Origin: Branchiostoma floridae
Lineage: Eukaryota > Chordata > Leptocardii > Amphioxiformes > Branchiostomatidae
NCBI RefSeq assembly: GCF_000003815.2
Contig: NC_049988.1
Coordinates: 5,906,950 to 5,970,949 of the forward strand
Reading direction: 5' to 3'
Length of the DNA stretch: 64,000 nucleotides
This document shows, in pieces, positions 12,930 to 24,700 of the stretch. The notes under the pieces are model-generated. The model was not told the DNA's origin, did not search any database, and worked only from the letters and a program-made list of their open reading frames with translations. The stretch's first letter is position 1. Each line of letters starts with the position of its first letter. Made by a program: the position numbers and the translations under genes.

Positions 12930-14036
12930 TCACTGAACTGCCCCACGTTTGTAAGGTTTCTTACCGGTGTGAGTCCTCATATGTCTCTTCAGAGAACCCT
13001 GTTCACTGAACTGCCTGCTGCACTCCGTGCACCTGTAAGGTTTCTCTCCAGTATGAGTCCGCATATGCGCCTTCAGATTAACCAGCAGACTAAACTGTCT
13101 AGTACACTCGTCACATCTGTAAGGTTTCTCTCCAGTGTGAATCCTCATATGAGTATTTAGATTACTCAGCTGACTAAATGTATTGCTGCACTGCTCACAT
13201 TTGTAAGGTTTCTCACCAGTGTGAGTCCTCATATGCGTCTTCAGAGAACCCAGCTTACTGAATCGCCTGCTGCACTGCTCACATTTGTAAGGTTTCTCAC
13301 CGGTATGAGTCCGCATGTGACTCTTCAGAGTACCCAGCTCGCTGAACTGTTTTCCACACTTATCACATCTGTAGGGTTTCTCTCCAGTGTGAGTCCTTAT
13401 ATGCCTCTTCAGAGAACCCTGATCAATGAACTGTTTGCCGCACTGCTCACACCTGTAAGATTTCTCCCCTGTGTGAGTTTTAACATGCATCTTCAGATGA
13501 AGCAGCTCACTGAACTGTTTGCTACACTGCTCACATCTGTAGGGTTTCTCTCCAGTGTGAGTCCTCATATGAGACTTTAGATTAGACAGTTCACTAAATT
13601 GTTTGTTGCATTTATCACACCTGTAAGGTTTCTCTCCTGTATGAGTCCTCATATGTCTCTTCAGAGTACCCTGATCAACGAACTGTTTGCTGCACTGCTC
13701 ACATTTGTAGGGTTTTTCACCAGTATGAGACCTTATATGTCTTTTCAGATCACCCAGCTGACTAAACTGCCTGCCGCACTGCTCACATCTGTACGGTTTC
13801 TCGCCAGTGTGAGTCCCCATATGTCTCTTCAAATTAACCAGCTGACTGAACTGTTTGCTGCACTCCTCACACCTGTACGGTTTTTCACCAGTGTGCGTAA
13901 GAATGTGATTCCTTAACTTACTGAGATAACGAAACTGCTTGTCACACTCGCTGCACTTGTGGGTACATGGAGGATCCTCTCTGCGTCCATCCTTACCCTC
14001 TTTTTTTTTCAGATGAGCTCCATCGTTGTTTGCCAT
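12930..14036 (-). CDS. C2H2 zinc-finger protein, 12 tandem fingers
   Basis: Starting at the ATG at 14036 the product is 368 aa. A short charged N-terminus (residues 1-27, [14 protein letters not shown]...) leads into 12 consecutive fingers of the form C-x2-C-x12-H-x3-H joined by TGEKP linkers. This is the Krüppel-type arrangement for sequence-specific DNA binding in the nucleus. No KRAB, SCAN or BTB domain is visible. The frame stays open upstream to 14249, but the extra residues look non-coding, so I prefer the internal ATG; an upstream spliced exon is possible. Finger units are highly alike, indicating recent tandem expansion. The last linker reads TGKKP and the sequence stops after 'YKRGAVQ', a truncated thirteenth finger. 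Target genes are unknown. Domain call is certain; family membership beyond that is not resolved. Confidence 0.93.
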   Translation of the reverse strand: MANNDGAHLKKKEGKDGRREDPPCTHKCSECDKQFRYLSKLRNHILTHTGEKPYRCEECSKQFSQLVNLKRHMGTHTGEKPYRCEQCGRQFSQLGDLKRHIRSHTGEKPYKCEQCSKQFVDQGTLKRHMRTHTGEKPYRCDKCNKQFSELSNLKSHMRTHTGEKPYRCEQCSKQFSELLHLKMHVKTHTGEKSYRCEQCGKQFIDQGSLKRHIRTHTGEKPYRCDKCGKQFSELGTLKSHMRTHTGEKPYKCEQCSRRFSKLGSLKTHMRTHTGEKPYKCEQCSNTFSQLSNLNTHMRIHTGEKPYRCDECTRQFSLLVNLKAHMRTHTGEKPYRCTECSRQFSEQGSLKRHMRTHTGKKPYKRGAVQ

Positions 14037-14440
14037 ATTGATCAAGTTTCTGTCACTGTGGTAATGATAATAGAATTGTGTATCAGACATCAGATAGAAA
14101 TGAATACTTGCCAAGCTGTCTGTAGTAGCTAGTAGTCCACCCACAGCTACCTCTGGTCCATTACAGCATGTGACACTGTGGTAGACATGGTAAAATGGGT
14201 ATATGCTTGTAAAATTTGATAGCAGGGTCGTATTGCAATGAAATTTCACAAGGTGCTAGCAGTCATTAAATGAAATAAAACACCTGGCACATCATGCTTT
14301 GTACAAGGGCCCATCAAAACACGACCGTTTGGCATGGTTGTGCAAAATTGTCGTTATACATGCCACAAGGGCCAGAGGCGCTCATTCCCCCAAGTAAGAC
14401 AAGCAAATGAGGCTTAAGTAATATATGTACATACTAGTAT
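14037..14440 (-). other. Upstream region of zinc-finger gene
   Basis: Probable 5' UTR and promoter side of the minus-strand zinc-finger gene. The first 213 bases are open in the finger frame but have no domain. No clear core promoter element could be assigned. Confidence 0.35.
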
Positions 14441-14703
14441 GTAGGATCGTGTGGCCCAATCGGTAAGGTGTTTGGTCCATCCCAGACACCAGAGGTAAGA
14501 AGTCGCTCATGTGTCACCGATCTTGTGCCCTTTGGAAAAAAGGCACTTAAACGACTTTCCTAGCTTCACTCAGGTGAAAATGAGTACCTAGCTTCGGCTA
14601 GTGCCGTCCCTCGAATGGTGTTCCCGTTTTCAGAGAGAGCCACACCTCGAGCACGCTAAAGATCCCACCACACTTATTAAGATTAGGGGCCCTTCCCGGT
14701 AGC
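14441..14703 (+). mobile_element. tRNA-derived SINE, degenerate
   Basis: A-box-like 'tggcccaatcggtaaggtg' at the head, then a body with 'aaggcactt', 'ccgtccctcgaatgg', 'gagccacacctcgagcacg' and 'aaagatcccaccacactt'. The same body occurs, better preserved and on the minus strand, at 34655-34942. The two are therefore copies of one SINE family. The B box here is eroded. Confidence 0.7.
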
Positions 14704-15430
14704 AAAAAAATGGCTATCTATAGTTATGATCACACTCCATTGGTTGCTGGGATAATAGAAAAATCGGCCAAATGGACAGACAACACTTAACATACCAGAA
14801 AAGGTAGCACACTGTACACAGTACTCCGAAGCCGGTTAACTTCTCTGCTGCAAATGTGATCTGTGTATACATGTATTTGAGGACCCTTTAAGCAATTGTA
14901 ATACTAGTAGACATTTCTACTATCAATATTTTTTCAGCAGCTTACGGAGTCAGTGTCCAAAAGATAAGGGAAGCCATAATCAGTGCAGTCATTCGTACCT
15001 CCGGCATATTTCAGACAATGGCTTTGTCACTGTTTGCGTTGTTTTTGTCCCCTAGAAAAGCCTTTGTACAGATGCCATCCTAACCCAAATGCGGTTTAGA
15101 AAAGATACAAAGGATACATGGAAGGAAATGGAATGAAATGCAAACGAAATAGAAACGCAATATTAATGGCTGGACATGGTACGAAATGTGATCAAACTGA
15201 AATAACGTTTAAAAAAGTATATATTAGGTAATAGGAAACGGTAATGGAGAAGGAATTAAATACAGAATTGGATTGTTCATGAATATAACGTTAACCGTTG
15301 TGGTTTATTTTTAGAGTTTCACATAGAATTAGCTTTGCTAATTGTTATTCTCTCAAGAACCGCAATTGTTACCGATGGTTGGGACAGACAATACGTATTG
15401 ATATGCTAATGAACAGCTGCGGATATACTA
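14704..15430. other. No gene seen
   Basis: Non-coding sequence between a SINE and a zinc-finger relic. Confidence 0.5.
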
Positions 15431-15512
15431 GTAGTATGTGAGTACTCGTATGTCTCTTCAGAGCACCCGGCTCACCAAACTGTCTGCCGCACTCCTCACT
15501 TTTCTAGGGTTT
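15431..15512 (-). pseudogene. Single zinc-finger relic
   Basis: On the minus strand this reads a finger-like 'SEECGRQFGEPGALKRH' preceded by 'KP' and an in-frame stop. The first-cysteine position of the finger is lost. It matches the finger style of the gene at 12930-14036, about 1.4 kb away, so it is probably a dead fragment of that array or a sister gene. A TTAA-flanked MITE begins immediately beside it. Confidence 0.7.
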
Positions 15513-15516
15513 CTTT

Positions 15517-15804
15517 TTAACCTCCTTGTCTTTACCGGCTTACCGGCTTACCGGCTAACCCCCTCGGGAGCGATCCGGTAAAAAGTCCCGGCCACTACTG
15601 ATGTCAGTGACCCAACCTCTACTTGGAGAAATAGCTAAGACCACACAGACCCAAGGCACACAGACCAGAAATGTGCCAGGGCTTCAATATCTATCGGGCA
15701 AAGGAACAATACATATGCTAATCCGGTCCCTATTGAGAATCCATGGGGCAACAATCTGGCTTCCTGTGTATAAAAATAAAAATAGCCCAAACCAAGGAGG
15801 TTAA
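15517..15804. mobile_element. TTAA-bounded MITE (ends TTAACCTCCTTG)
   Basis: Begins TTAACCTCCTTG and ends CAAGGAGGTTAA, a 12-bp perfect inverted terminus that includes a TTAA. This is the kind of target left by piggyBac or Kolobok-like transposons. A second TTAACCTCCTTG begins at 15814, nine bases after the first ends, producing a perfect local palindrome. Further single ends lie near 16128 and 46421. No transposase is present. Confidence 0.65.
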
Positions 15805-16885
15805 AAATCATTTTTAACCTCCTTGCCCAAACGATGTAGCTACTATAGGCTTTATCTTTAACATATACTGGTAGAAATTTCGGTAACACATCTTTTATGC
15901 AACAATATTCCTTCTCCACAAAGAGTGAATTTCTAGGCCAGAGCTTGGGTGCAAATGTGATGCTCAAAACAACGGCCCATTTCGCTTCAAAGGAATCTGT
16001 TTAATAGAAAGATAGGCAACAGTCGTGGTTATTTTAAATACCACCTTATTTCAAAGAATAATAGTCTTACCTTGTGAATGTTTGCTGAGAAGTTGCTCTA
16101 TCTCAGGCCAAGAGATATTAGAAGTTAACCTCCTTTTTCGGGCGACGGATTGCGCACGTGTCCGCTCGCGCGAGCTTCAGATCGAATAAATGACGTAGTC
16201 CGTTTCATCAATGGGTTAGCCCTGGGGGTTATGCAAATCAGACTTGCTGTGGCCAATCAGGGCTCGCTTCTGAAACAATCAACTGAAGCATCACTTAAGC
16301 TATCTACATATCAAAAATCATAACAATCCGTCAATCACTTCTTGAGTTACTCCCTTTCAAAGTCTTACACTAAACCTGCCTTGCAGCACATAACAAGCCG
16401 CTAGGGGTCCAAATTTATACCACACACTTTCGAAATCAAGAGCTGTCTACCACTCAAAAATCATAGCCACAGCATGTCAAGAACTTGAGATATCAAACCC
16501 GGATGTTCCGCTTCAGGACCGTAATAGGCCGCTAGGGGGGCCAAAATCTAATCGTTTCGCATCAAGACCGACCAATATATCGAATGTCAATACAATCAAT
16601 CCAAGCGTTCTCGAGTTATGCTGGTCTTCTACATACACACGCTAACGAAAATATAACCTTCTTTGCGAAGGTAATAAAGAATACGAAGTGGTCGCACTGC
16701 CGGCGTTCCAATTCAGTTCGCAGCCCCTTGTTCTCATGCCTGTATTACTCGGAGTGGGCATTCCAAAATATAACTGGTACCTAAAAGCACCTGTTTATGT
16801 GGGCCATAAATTAATTTTTTATTATCCTCACCTGACATAAAAAGGATCTGAGATGAAAGCAGATGTATTTCTGACAGGATCGGGT
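15805..16885. other. Non-coding, dispersed-repeat fragments
   Basis: A second partial TTAACCTCC element from 15814 is followed by two diverged copies of a 'ccgctagggg...ccaaat' block near 16394 and 16532, which look like dispersed repeat. No gene is supported. Confidence 0.4.
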
Positions 16886-17275
16886 AGAAATGTTTCAGCA
16901 CTCGAGTGATTGTCGGACATGCACACTTATTTGTTCTAGATACGCTATTTTACGTAATGAGCTATTCACATTTCTCGAATCCAGTACAGCAGATTTCAAG
17001 AGACTCGATGCTACAGACAGATTTGTATATATCTTTGGATGCCACAACTCCCATAATGCAAAGATAGGCAAATATATCAAAGACTGCTTTGCTATTAGAA
17101 AGAGTAATGAAGCTCATGATTAGCCCAACTCGATTGTAACACTATATCAAAGACTTGTGCCCTTCTTGTTATGTCTTATTCTATACACCTATTTTGTACT
17201 TTGTGTAGCAGTCGTTGCCATACTTTGTACGATGTATAAATGTCGAGCAATAAAGTTCATATTTGCTGTTTGTCT
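16886..17275 (+). mobile_element. LINE 3' end relic with RT C-terminus
   Basis: A short open stretch carries 'HSSDCRTCTLICSRYAILR' and then 'RFVYIFGCHNSHNAKIGKY'. This matches the C-terminal pattern of LINE polyproteins, which is a cysteine/histidine cluster with C..Y...R, then hydrophobic residues and a basic tail. A 3' region ending in 'gagcaataaagttc' follows. The 5' part of the element is missing, which is typical 5' truncation. Confidence 0.6.
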
Positions 17276-18500
17276 TCAGAGTAATGCGGTCAGCGGCGGA
17301 CGGTTATTGTTCACTTCCCACAACAGGCGCTCTCCTACCGGCATTCAATACTCTATATGTGAATGTAACTTTTCTTTTCGGCCAAACTTTTTTATTTTAT
17401 TCGCACGCTCGCTCGCTCAGTTTTGGGATTCCCATACTATGTCATCCATATAATCAAATCAACATGGCCTCACATAATTTCACCTGTTCACATACAAATA
17501 ACTCTCTGATACAATGTGACAATATTATGCACCCATGCGCATCTATCTATTGAAGGTGAAAGCCCAGCATTGTGCTCTGTACCCTCCATCATAAATATTT
17601 CAAATATAATCATTTTCCTAATTAGACTAATGGCTTTTTATGGTGCCTGTTTTGCTGCTATATCCGACATGTAACAAAAATTTAGAAATACATCAATGTC
17701 CATGTATGTGACAATTTGTATATTTCTTGTAACATACATTCATAAGGTGCACTCAAAGGGGTGTGTCAGGCAGTATAGTTTGAAGTGGAAGAAAGATATC
17801 TGGCGTGTTTATTTGGTTTGGTTTTCCACCAATTATTGTGTAATAATATCAACAACAAAAGCTTTGCCCTTGAAGTGAGCTATTCCCGTTGAGGGGTGAA
17901 GAAGACATATGATTTTATACTATAAAAATCATAATGGTTATTAAGATCCTTTGCGAAACAAAAGTTAGTATTTACGAACAGCTCACTTGTCTAGAGGAAT
18001 TATCAATAACGAAGCATTATGTATCGGTTAGTTTACGCTCGCCTATTCTGAAGATGTTCCCCGCCCGTCGTTGTAATGGTTTCAACGTATTTTTCCCCGT
18101 CAAATGATTTTTTTCTGGCTCCCTTCACATTTACAATTGAGGTACTCCGTAGACAGTTCTTTTATAACTAGACCTGTTGTATCAAAAAGTCGTCTTTCTC
18201 GAGCGTCTCCTTGGCTGTAGCCAAGACATAGGGAAGTCAACTTAGGTGGAATCAAGTGGCTCTAGAGATCTCAGATTAGGCGGAAGCTTTCTCAACTGTT
18301 TCTATTTTCTTTGGTATTTTCAAGTTGATGTTTGTTTTCGTTTCATTATCAAAATACGGACGGCTAACTGTTCGTGGTAGGACAAGAAGAAGTAGGGTGC
18401 CGTCAGGGGGTACACGGCACCGGTGGATTCCTGCACGGAGCACCGTTTTTTCATCATTTCGGTGCCGGAGTCATTTTGCTGGAAAACAGGCTGGAACAAC
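17276..18500. promoter_or_regulatory. Upstream region of chimeric channel gene
   Basis: No coding potential recognised. The last few hundred bases should contain the promoter and 5' UTR of the gene starting at 18501. I could not identify a TATA box or initiator with confidence. Confidence 0.3.
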
Positions 18501-18567
18501 ATGGCTGTTTTACGGCTGGTCTTCATTCATGTCGTGCTCTTTGCCTGCTTGACCGGTACCGAGGAAG
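18501..18567 (+). CDS. Exon 1: signal peptide
   Basis: ATG at 18501 begins MAVLRLVFIHVVLFACL followed by TGTEE: a basic residue, a hydrophobic core and small residues, a standard secretory signal. Donor 'gaggaag|gtaagt' gives phase 1, matching exon 2. The alanine/cysteine region suggests cleavage around residue 17-20. Confidence 0.85.
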
Positions 18568-18675
18568 GTAAGTAACACTTCCAGTAATCTTAAGTTTTGC
18601 TTGAGTTTTAGGGAGACAGCAGTTCTAAGGCTTTCTTTGTAAACACACACAACCACGCACACAGGCACACACACA

Positions 18676-18752
<77 letters not shown>

Positions 18753-21700
18753 ACATTTTAAACATATGCAAGCGCACGCGCACACACACACACATACATA
18801 CACATATATATATATATATATATGTACATACACGAGCACATGCACGTACACATGCGCATTACATAGAAAAGCACACACACACGCACAGATACATGCAAAC
18901 TACGCACACAAACAAATACACGCACGCATAGATACAGACATACGTGCGCACACACGCACACGCACACAAACGGATACATTCAAACATACGCACACGCATA
19001 CACACACACACGCACATATATAATATATATATATAAGCACACGTGCACATGCACATATACACATAAAAGCACATACACAGGGCCCCCAAGGGGGGGGGGG
19101 GGGGTACCGACAACGCTCTACGCTAAATTCGGGAGGACCGGCTACGTAATACGTTGAATTATGGACGCTTCATTACGCTCTACGCTAAATTACGAAGTTT
19201 CCAAATGCAATATGCAAATCTTTATCGTCCTTTGGCTGAATTCCACCGACGGCAGAACACGTGAAGAGGAGATCTATTAAAACAAAACTGATAATTCCAT
19301 CAACAAGATTCAAACTTTATTTAGACGATATAAAAGCGCCCGTCTTGCTGGCCAGAGGCGGCGACAGCAAATTTCTCATGTGATGTAATTTTCAGCACTT
19401 GTAGCATCGAAAGCGGAGGCGCGACAATCCTAGTGGCGTCTGGGGGCATGCTCCCTCGGGAATACTAGTATTGTGAAATCTTGACCCTCTGAAACACTAT
19501 TTTCTGCATTTTGAAGGGCAAATTTTGCTCACAGACTAAGCTAAGTTGAATGGCATTTCAATTAGAAATTCACATGGTTTTAGCTTTAAGCTGTTCAATG
19601 AGGACAACGCCCGGCCCCATACATCATTTTCAGATTTCGAGCACGAACTGTCGCAAGGTACTAGTACTTACGGGAAAATTTTAGTATTTGTACCCTCTGA
19701 AACACCATTTCCTGCATTTTGAGGGACACATTTTGCTGGCAGACTATATGTCTGTCAGAGGGAAGGTTTTGAGGGCGACGAGCGCTGGAGAGTCGTGACG
19801 TGAGCGCCGGAGGGAGGCCCGAGCCGTCACACAGAGGCCAAGCCGTCGCACAGAGAAAAATTTGAAATCTTGACCCTCTCAAATGCCATTTCCTGCACAT
19901 TTTGCTTTTTTACTAAGCTAAGTTTGGTAAAGAAATTTCTGCTAGTTGGGAGGCGACGGTCCCGCAACATATTTTCACCATGTCCACTGCCGAAGGGCCA
20001 ATTGCAAGGAAGGTCCGGCGAAATTTTCAAATCTGGACCCTTTGAAACGCAATTTCATGCATTTTCACGGGTAAACTTTGCCGGTAGACTAGTTAAGTTT
20101 AATGAAATTTTGATTATGCTTTACGAACAATTCATATGAATTACGTTTTACGGTAAAATCCGGTTAGCTTCTACGTAATACGTTAAATTAAAGGGGCCAA
20201 TATCGCTCGACGCAAAATGCACAGATTACGCTCTACGTTGAATTCGAGCGGTCCCGCTACGGAGTACGTAGAAATAAAACCGCCGATTACGCTCTACGAA
20301 AACGGGCTTTGGGGCCCCCATACACGCATATATACATGCAGATACACGCACACACACACTCAACACACGCGCATGCACACACATAAACTTATACGCATAC
20401 ACCATACACACAAACACATACACGCACACATACACACAAACAAACAAACACACACACACACACACAAGCATTACGTATACGGGTAAGAAAGACGCTGGAA
20501 CTATAAATGTGCTCAGAGTCAGAGCCATGTCATATACGGAGAAATTGTCAAAATGTTTTGGTAAGGACACTCTTCTGTTGGCTTGGGTGTGGCGGCATAA
20601 GGGGCTGAGCTTAACACGTTAACACGTTGATATTTGATGACCGGTAATATATTACGCCTTCTTATGCTGGACTGGAATTGATCCACGTGTACATGTGCAG
20701 CGATGTTATAATAATTCGTTATATAGCGCGTACACATATCATATAGATTGACACATAATTGTACGTGTCACGTACATATTAGACCAACCAGAAGCAGGCC
20801 GTCGATTCGGCCCTCGATTCGTCTTTGCACAGAACATAGCATCTGATTCGGACGTCGATTCAAAGAAGCTGAAAACTCTTAATTTCCTTAAAAACCTAAA
20901 ATAGATATCAAGAATTGCTGTATGTCTATTACCACCAAATATATGTATGTATAAACATAGATGATACTAAAAAGCATATATCAAAGATTAAGCGCAAATA
21001 TAAAAGTAGCAGACGACATCTAGCGACAAAGTCATGAACTACTACTTCACATATAAGTGGACGTCCAGATACTCGACATATCCGAATAATTTTCAAGCCT
21101 TCTAAGAGGTAAATACGTAATTTCTAGTACTCAAATGGCTCTCGTTTTCCCGTCGATGGTTTTACTATAAAATGCAAGTGATTTAATTAAAGAAACGCGC
21201 ACTTTGTAGTCTTGACGCCATGACCTTTGAAAGTTAAGAATATATAGATAATTACTTACCTCCAATGCATTAAACAGCTTCTAGGAAGATAGCTAAATAA
21301 TTTTTGAAATCCTAACGACTTTCAACAATCATAGAATGACTTATGGCATTCGATTAAGACATCAAAATTAACGTATATTGCGTCATAGTGACGTCATAAC
21401 GTCTAAAACAAAGGTGAAAAGGAAGCTTTCCTGGTCCCAACTTTTGGGGTGAGTCACATAGTTTTTATGCCTTGTAGACAAGTAAGGAAGTAATTTCTAG
21501 CTGTCAAATGGCTTTCTACTCTTTTTCGACGAGTTTTACTATGAACTCCAAGTGTTAAAAGTAATGCACACTGTTATCTTGACGCCATAACGTTTGAAAG
21601 TTAACCCTATCCAGACTGGGGGGGGGCTAAAAGGGCCTACGCCAACTTTGACCTCCTATACCTCCCAAACGGCTTGTGCTAGAACAACTAAACTTGGTGA

Positions 21701-24700
21701 GTTTTCCTAAAATATTGTTGGCAACAATTTAAAAAAAAATTGGGTAAGTTTAAAATTTTTCGTGTTGCCATGGCAACGGGTTTCTGAAAGGCAAATTTTA
21801 CAAAAATCACTAATTTTGGTTTAAACAATGAAATTTTAAGACTTTCTTGCTAAACTTAACTTCTTTTCATATATCTTTAATATCTAACACATCTTAGTTT
21901 AACATTTATAATTAAATATTCATAAATTATGCTAATGAGATGACGCAATTGGTCAAAATCCAAGATGGCCGACAATATCATGATTTAAAGTATAACAAGC
22001 TTATTTTCACTCAGATATCATCACTACGTGGTATTTTCTTACAGAAAACATTCATGTGAACGTTTTTAATCCATTTCCATGGGGTTTTAGCGTTATATGT
22101 TGAAAAAAAATGTATCTTGAAAAATTTAAGGTTCATAATCCAAGATGGCGGATAGCTAAACTACAGATGACGTCATTCTTTGACGTCATTTTGACGTCGT
22201 TGCGTCGGCTTTTGACAACAGAAGTCTTATAACACTTGAATATTATTAAGAAACCTTTATTGGTAACTTTTTGAGTGAGATATTTAGGTATTATGGGAAT
22301 TCCCCATTTTAGCCAAAAATATCAATTAATGACGTCATAATTACGTCATATTACGTCATAATGATATAGAAATTTCAGGATTTATTAAACTCGATGACCA
22401 CAATCTCTCCTGCAAATTTGGTGATCGTAGAGTAAGCCGTTTTGAAAATATGAAGGGGGGTCGAATGAGCCCCCCCCCCCCCCCCCAGGCCAGGGAAGGC
22501 CCAAAAAGCCCAGTTTGGATTGGGTTAAAAAATATACTGTGTCATCTATGTAAATACAAAATTATCAACCCCGAAACATTAAACGCTTTCTAGAAAGGTT
22601 TTTAAGTAATTTTTGCCAAAAATTCGGCAAGAAGCAACTGACCGTCGAGGTAAGGAAGATATTGTGTTTCTGATTTGGATGGGCTGACAAGACTAGGAAA
22701 ATGTAGAAGATCTCGAGAAAGTTTAGGCTAACTTTTAGCGGTATCTGACTCACCAAGGACGTTATAATGTCCTTTGACTCACGTACTGTAAACTATACAT
22801 GAGAGGAGGGCCACCAAAAAGCCCTTTTCAGTACCGACGAAAATGCCAGGTGTAATTTTTTTGAACTTGACTATCGATTCAACCGCTATACTTAAATACT
22901 AACTATCCTACACAATGGCGTAACTTAAAACATAACCTTATTGACGAAGATAATAACTAGAAAATCTAACATATTTTAGTAAGATTTTGTAGGAAATGAT
23001 TTAAGACATGGTTTTAGACTTTTATAGACTCCTGCATTGTTCAATACTGTATCTACCTCAACCTATTAGGAAAACATGCCTCCCACAACAACAGTGAGCC
23101 GTTCCTCTTGGTCGCCGACAATTCTGGAGAAAACATTCTTCAAGTGAACATCACTTCCGGATCGACTCTTGTGCTTCCCCTTGGGGACGTAGGGATGCCC
23201 ACCGTTCTGGACTATGACCCGCTAACCGACTACGTGTACTGGTTCGATAGTCGAGACAACGTCATCAAGCGGGCTCATCATCATGATGGAAGTGACAGTG
23301 AGACCATCATAGAAACCGCCAACAATGGTGAGTTATACTTTACCAAATTCTCCTTAGATTTACTTGAATGTAAGTTCATCTGTGGCGGTAGTCAACATTA
23401 TGTTTTAAATAAGAATTTATATCCATGCACAAAATAAAGCGTTTACCAACAAGCTTTCGATCAGTCCTCTGATCCTTCTCAAGTTGAAATGACCCAACAG
23501 AGACGAAGGGCCGATACCGACTGCCAAGTACCTTTGGCCCTTTGCTGACGTCACACATTCGTTCCGGATGTGTGACTTAGGCTTTGGGTCATTTCAACTT
23601 GAGAAGGCTCAGAGGACTGATCGAAAGCTTGTTGGTAAGCACTTTATTTTGTGCAGGGATATATGGTCTTAAATTGTAACATAACTCCTTAGATTTAGAA
23701 GCGATTATTTCAAAATACTATATCTCACTCATTGTTATGTCACGTCCTGGCATCTTTTTCTGCAGATGCCCGGGGCCTGGCACTGGACTACGCTGCCGGC
23801 AATATCTACTGGTCTGTCCATGACACTCACACTATCTCTGCAGCAAAGAAGAACGGATCGTCCGCTAGGACACTTCTGACGTCACCAGCCACCTTGTGGC
23901 CTTACAACCTGGTCCTGGACCCCAGGAATGGGTGGGTAACATACATGTCATTAGGAATTAGGCCACAGGAAGTAAATTTTGGCGTTTGGGGACATGAAAG
24001 CTTAAGTTTGCGCGGGCCTGCTCCCCCCCCCCCCCCGAACAGGGTAAGAAATGGTTGCAAGGCTCTGATATAGCTTGCTGGCTTCTTTAATTATTTTACT
24101 TTCAGAAGTTAGGATGTGCGTTAATCTTAAAGTAGAAGTACATACATCGATTTGGAGCTGTTTTGGGTCTTGTCGGTTTTTGGTCTTGTGCGGACATTGC
24201 TGCGTTTCTATCTCTCCCTCCGTCTCTAATGACAAGCATCTTCATTTTCATAATTACTAGTAAATTCTATAAAGCTCTATTGGTGATCTATAGGCATTTC
24301 AGACCTTAATGGGGGGTACCCTAACATGGCACGCTTTTTCACGCGTCCCAACACACCGCGCTACATCGCTAGTTGCCAGAGGGTGGTGAATGAATTTTTA
24401 ACACATTCACATAGAGAATGTATTACGTCGATTAGAAATGCATTTAAACGGTTCGTAAACCCTCAATCTCCGCTTTACAAGCAGCAAACGCTGTGAGACG
24501 TTTTCGTGACGAGGTTGTTTCGTGAGGTTTTGTGCGAGAAAAAGGTTTTGCTATCATACACCTGTAAAAATTGCTCGCATATTTGATATAAATAGATAAT
24601 TAATATCTAACCTAAGCCCTGATTGGCTGATGACAGAAGACGAACACACCAGGAAAACCGTCAAAACATTCTGGAAAGATTTCACTGACAGGTAGAAAAA

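Noticed and set aside
12969-13916. Plus-strand ORFs opposite the zinc fingers
   Set aside because: Shadows of the minus-strand finger repeat; no independent domain.
18510-19113. Cys/Val-, His/Thr- and Tyr-rich ORFs in CA/GT tracts (also 11654-11878, 20226-20570, 36067-36533, 41468-41751)
   Set aside because: Direct translation of dinucleotide microsatellites.
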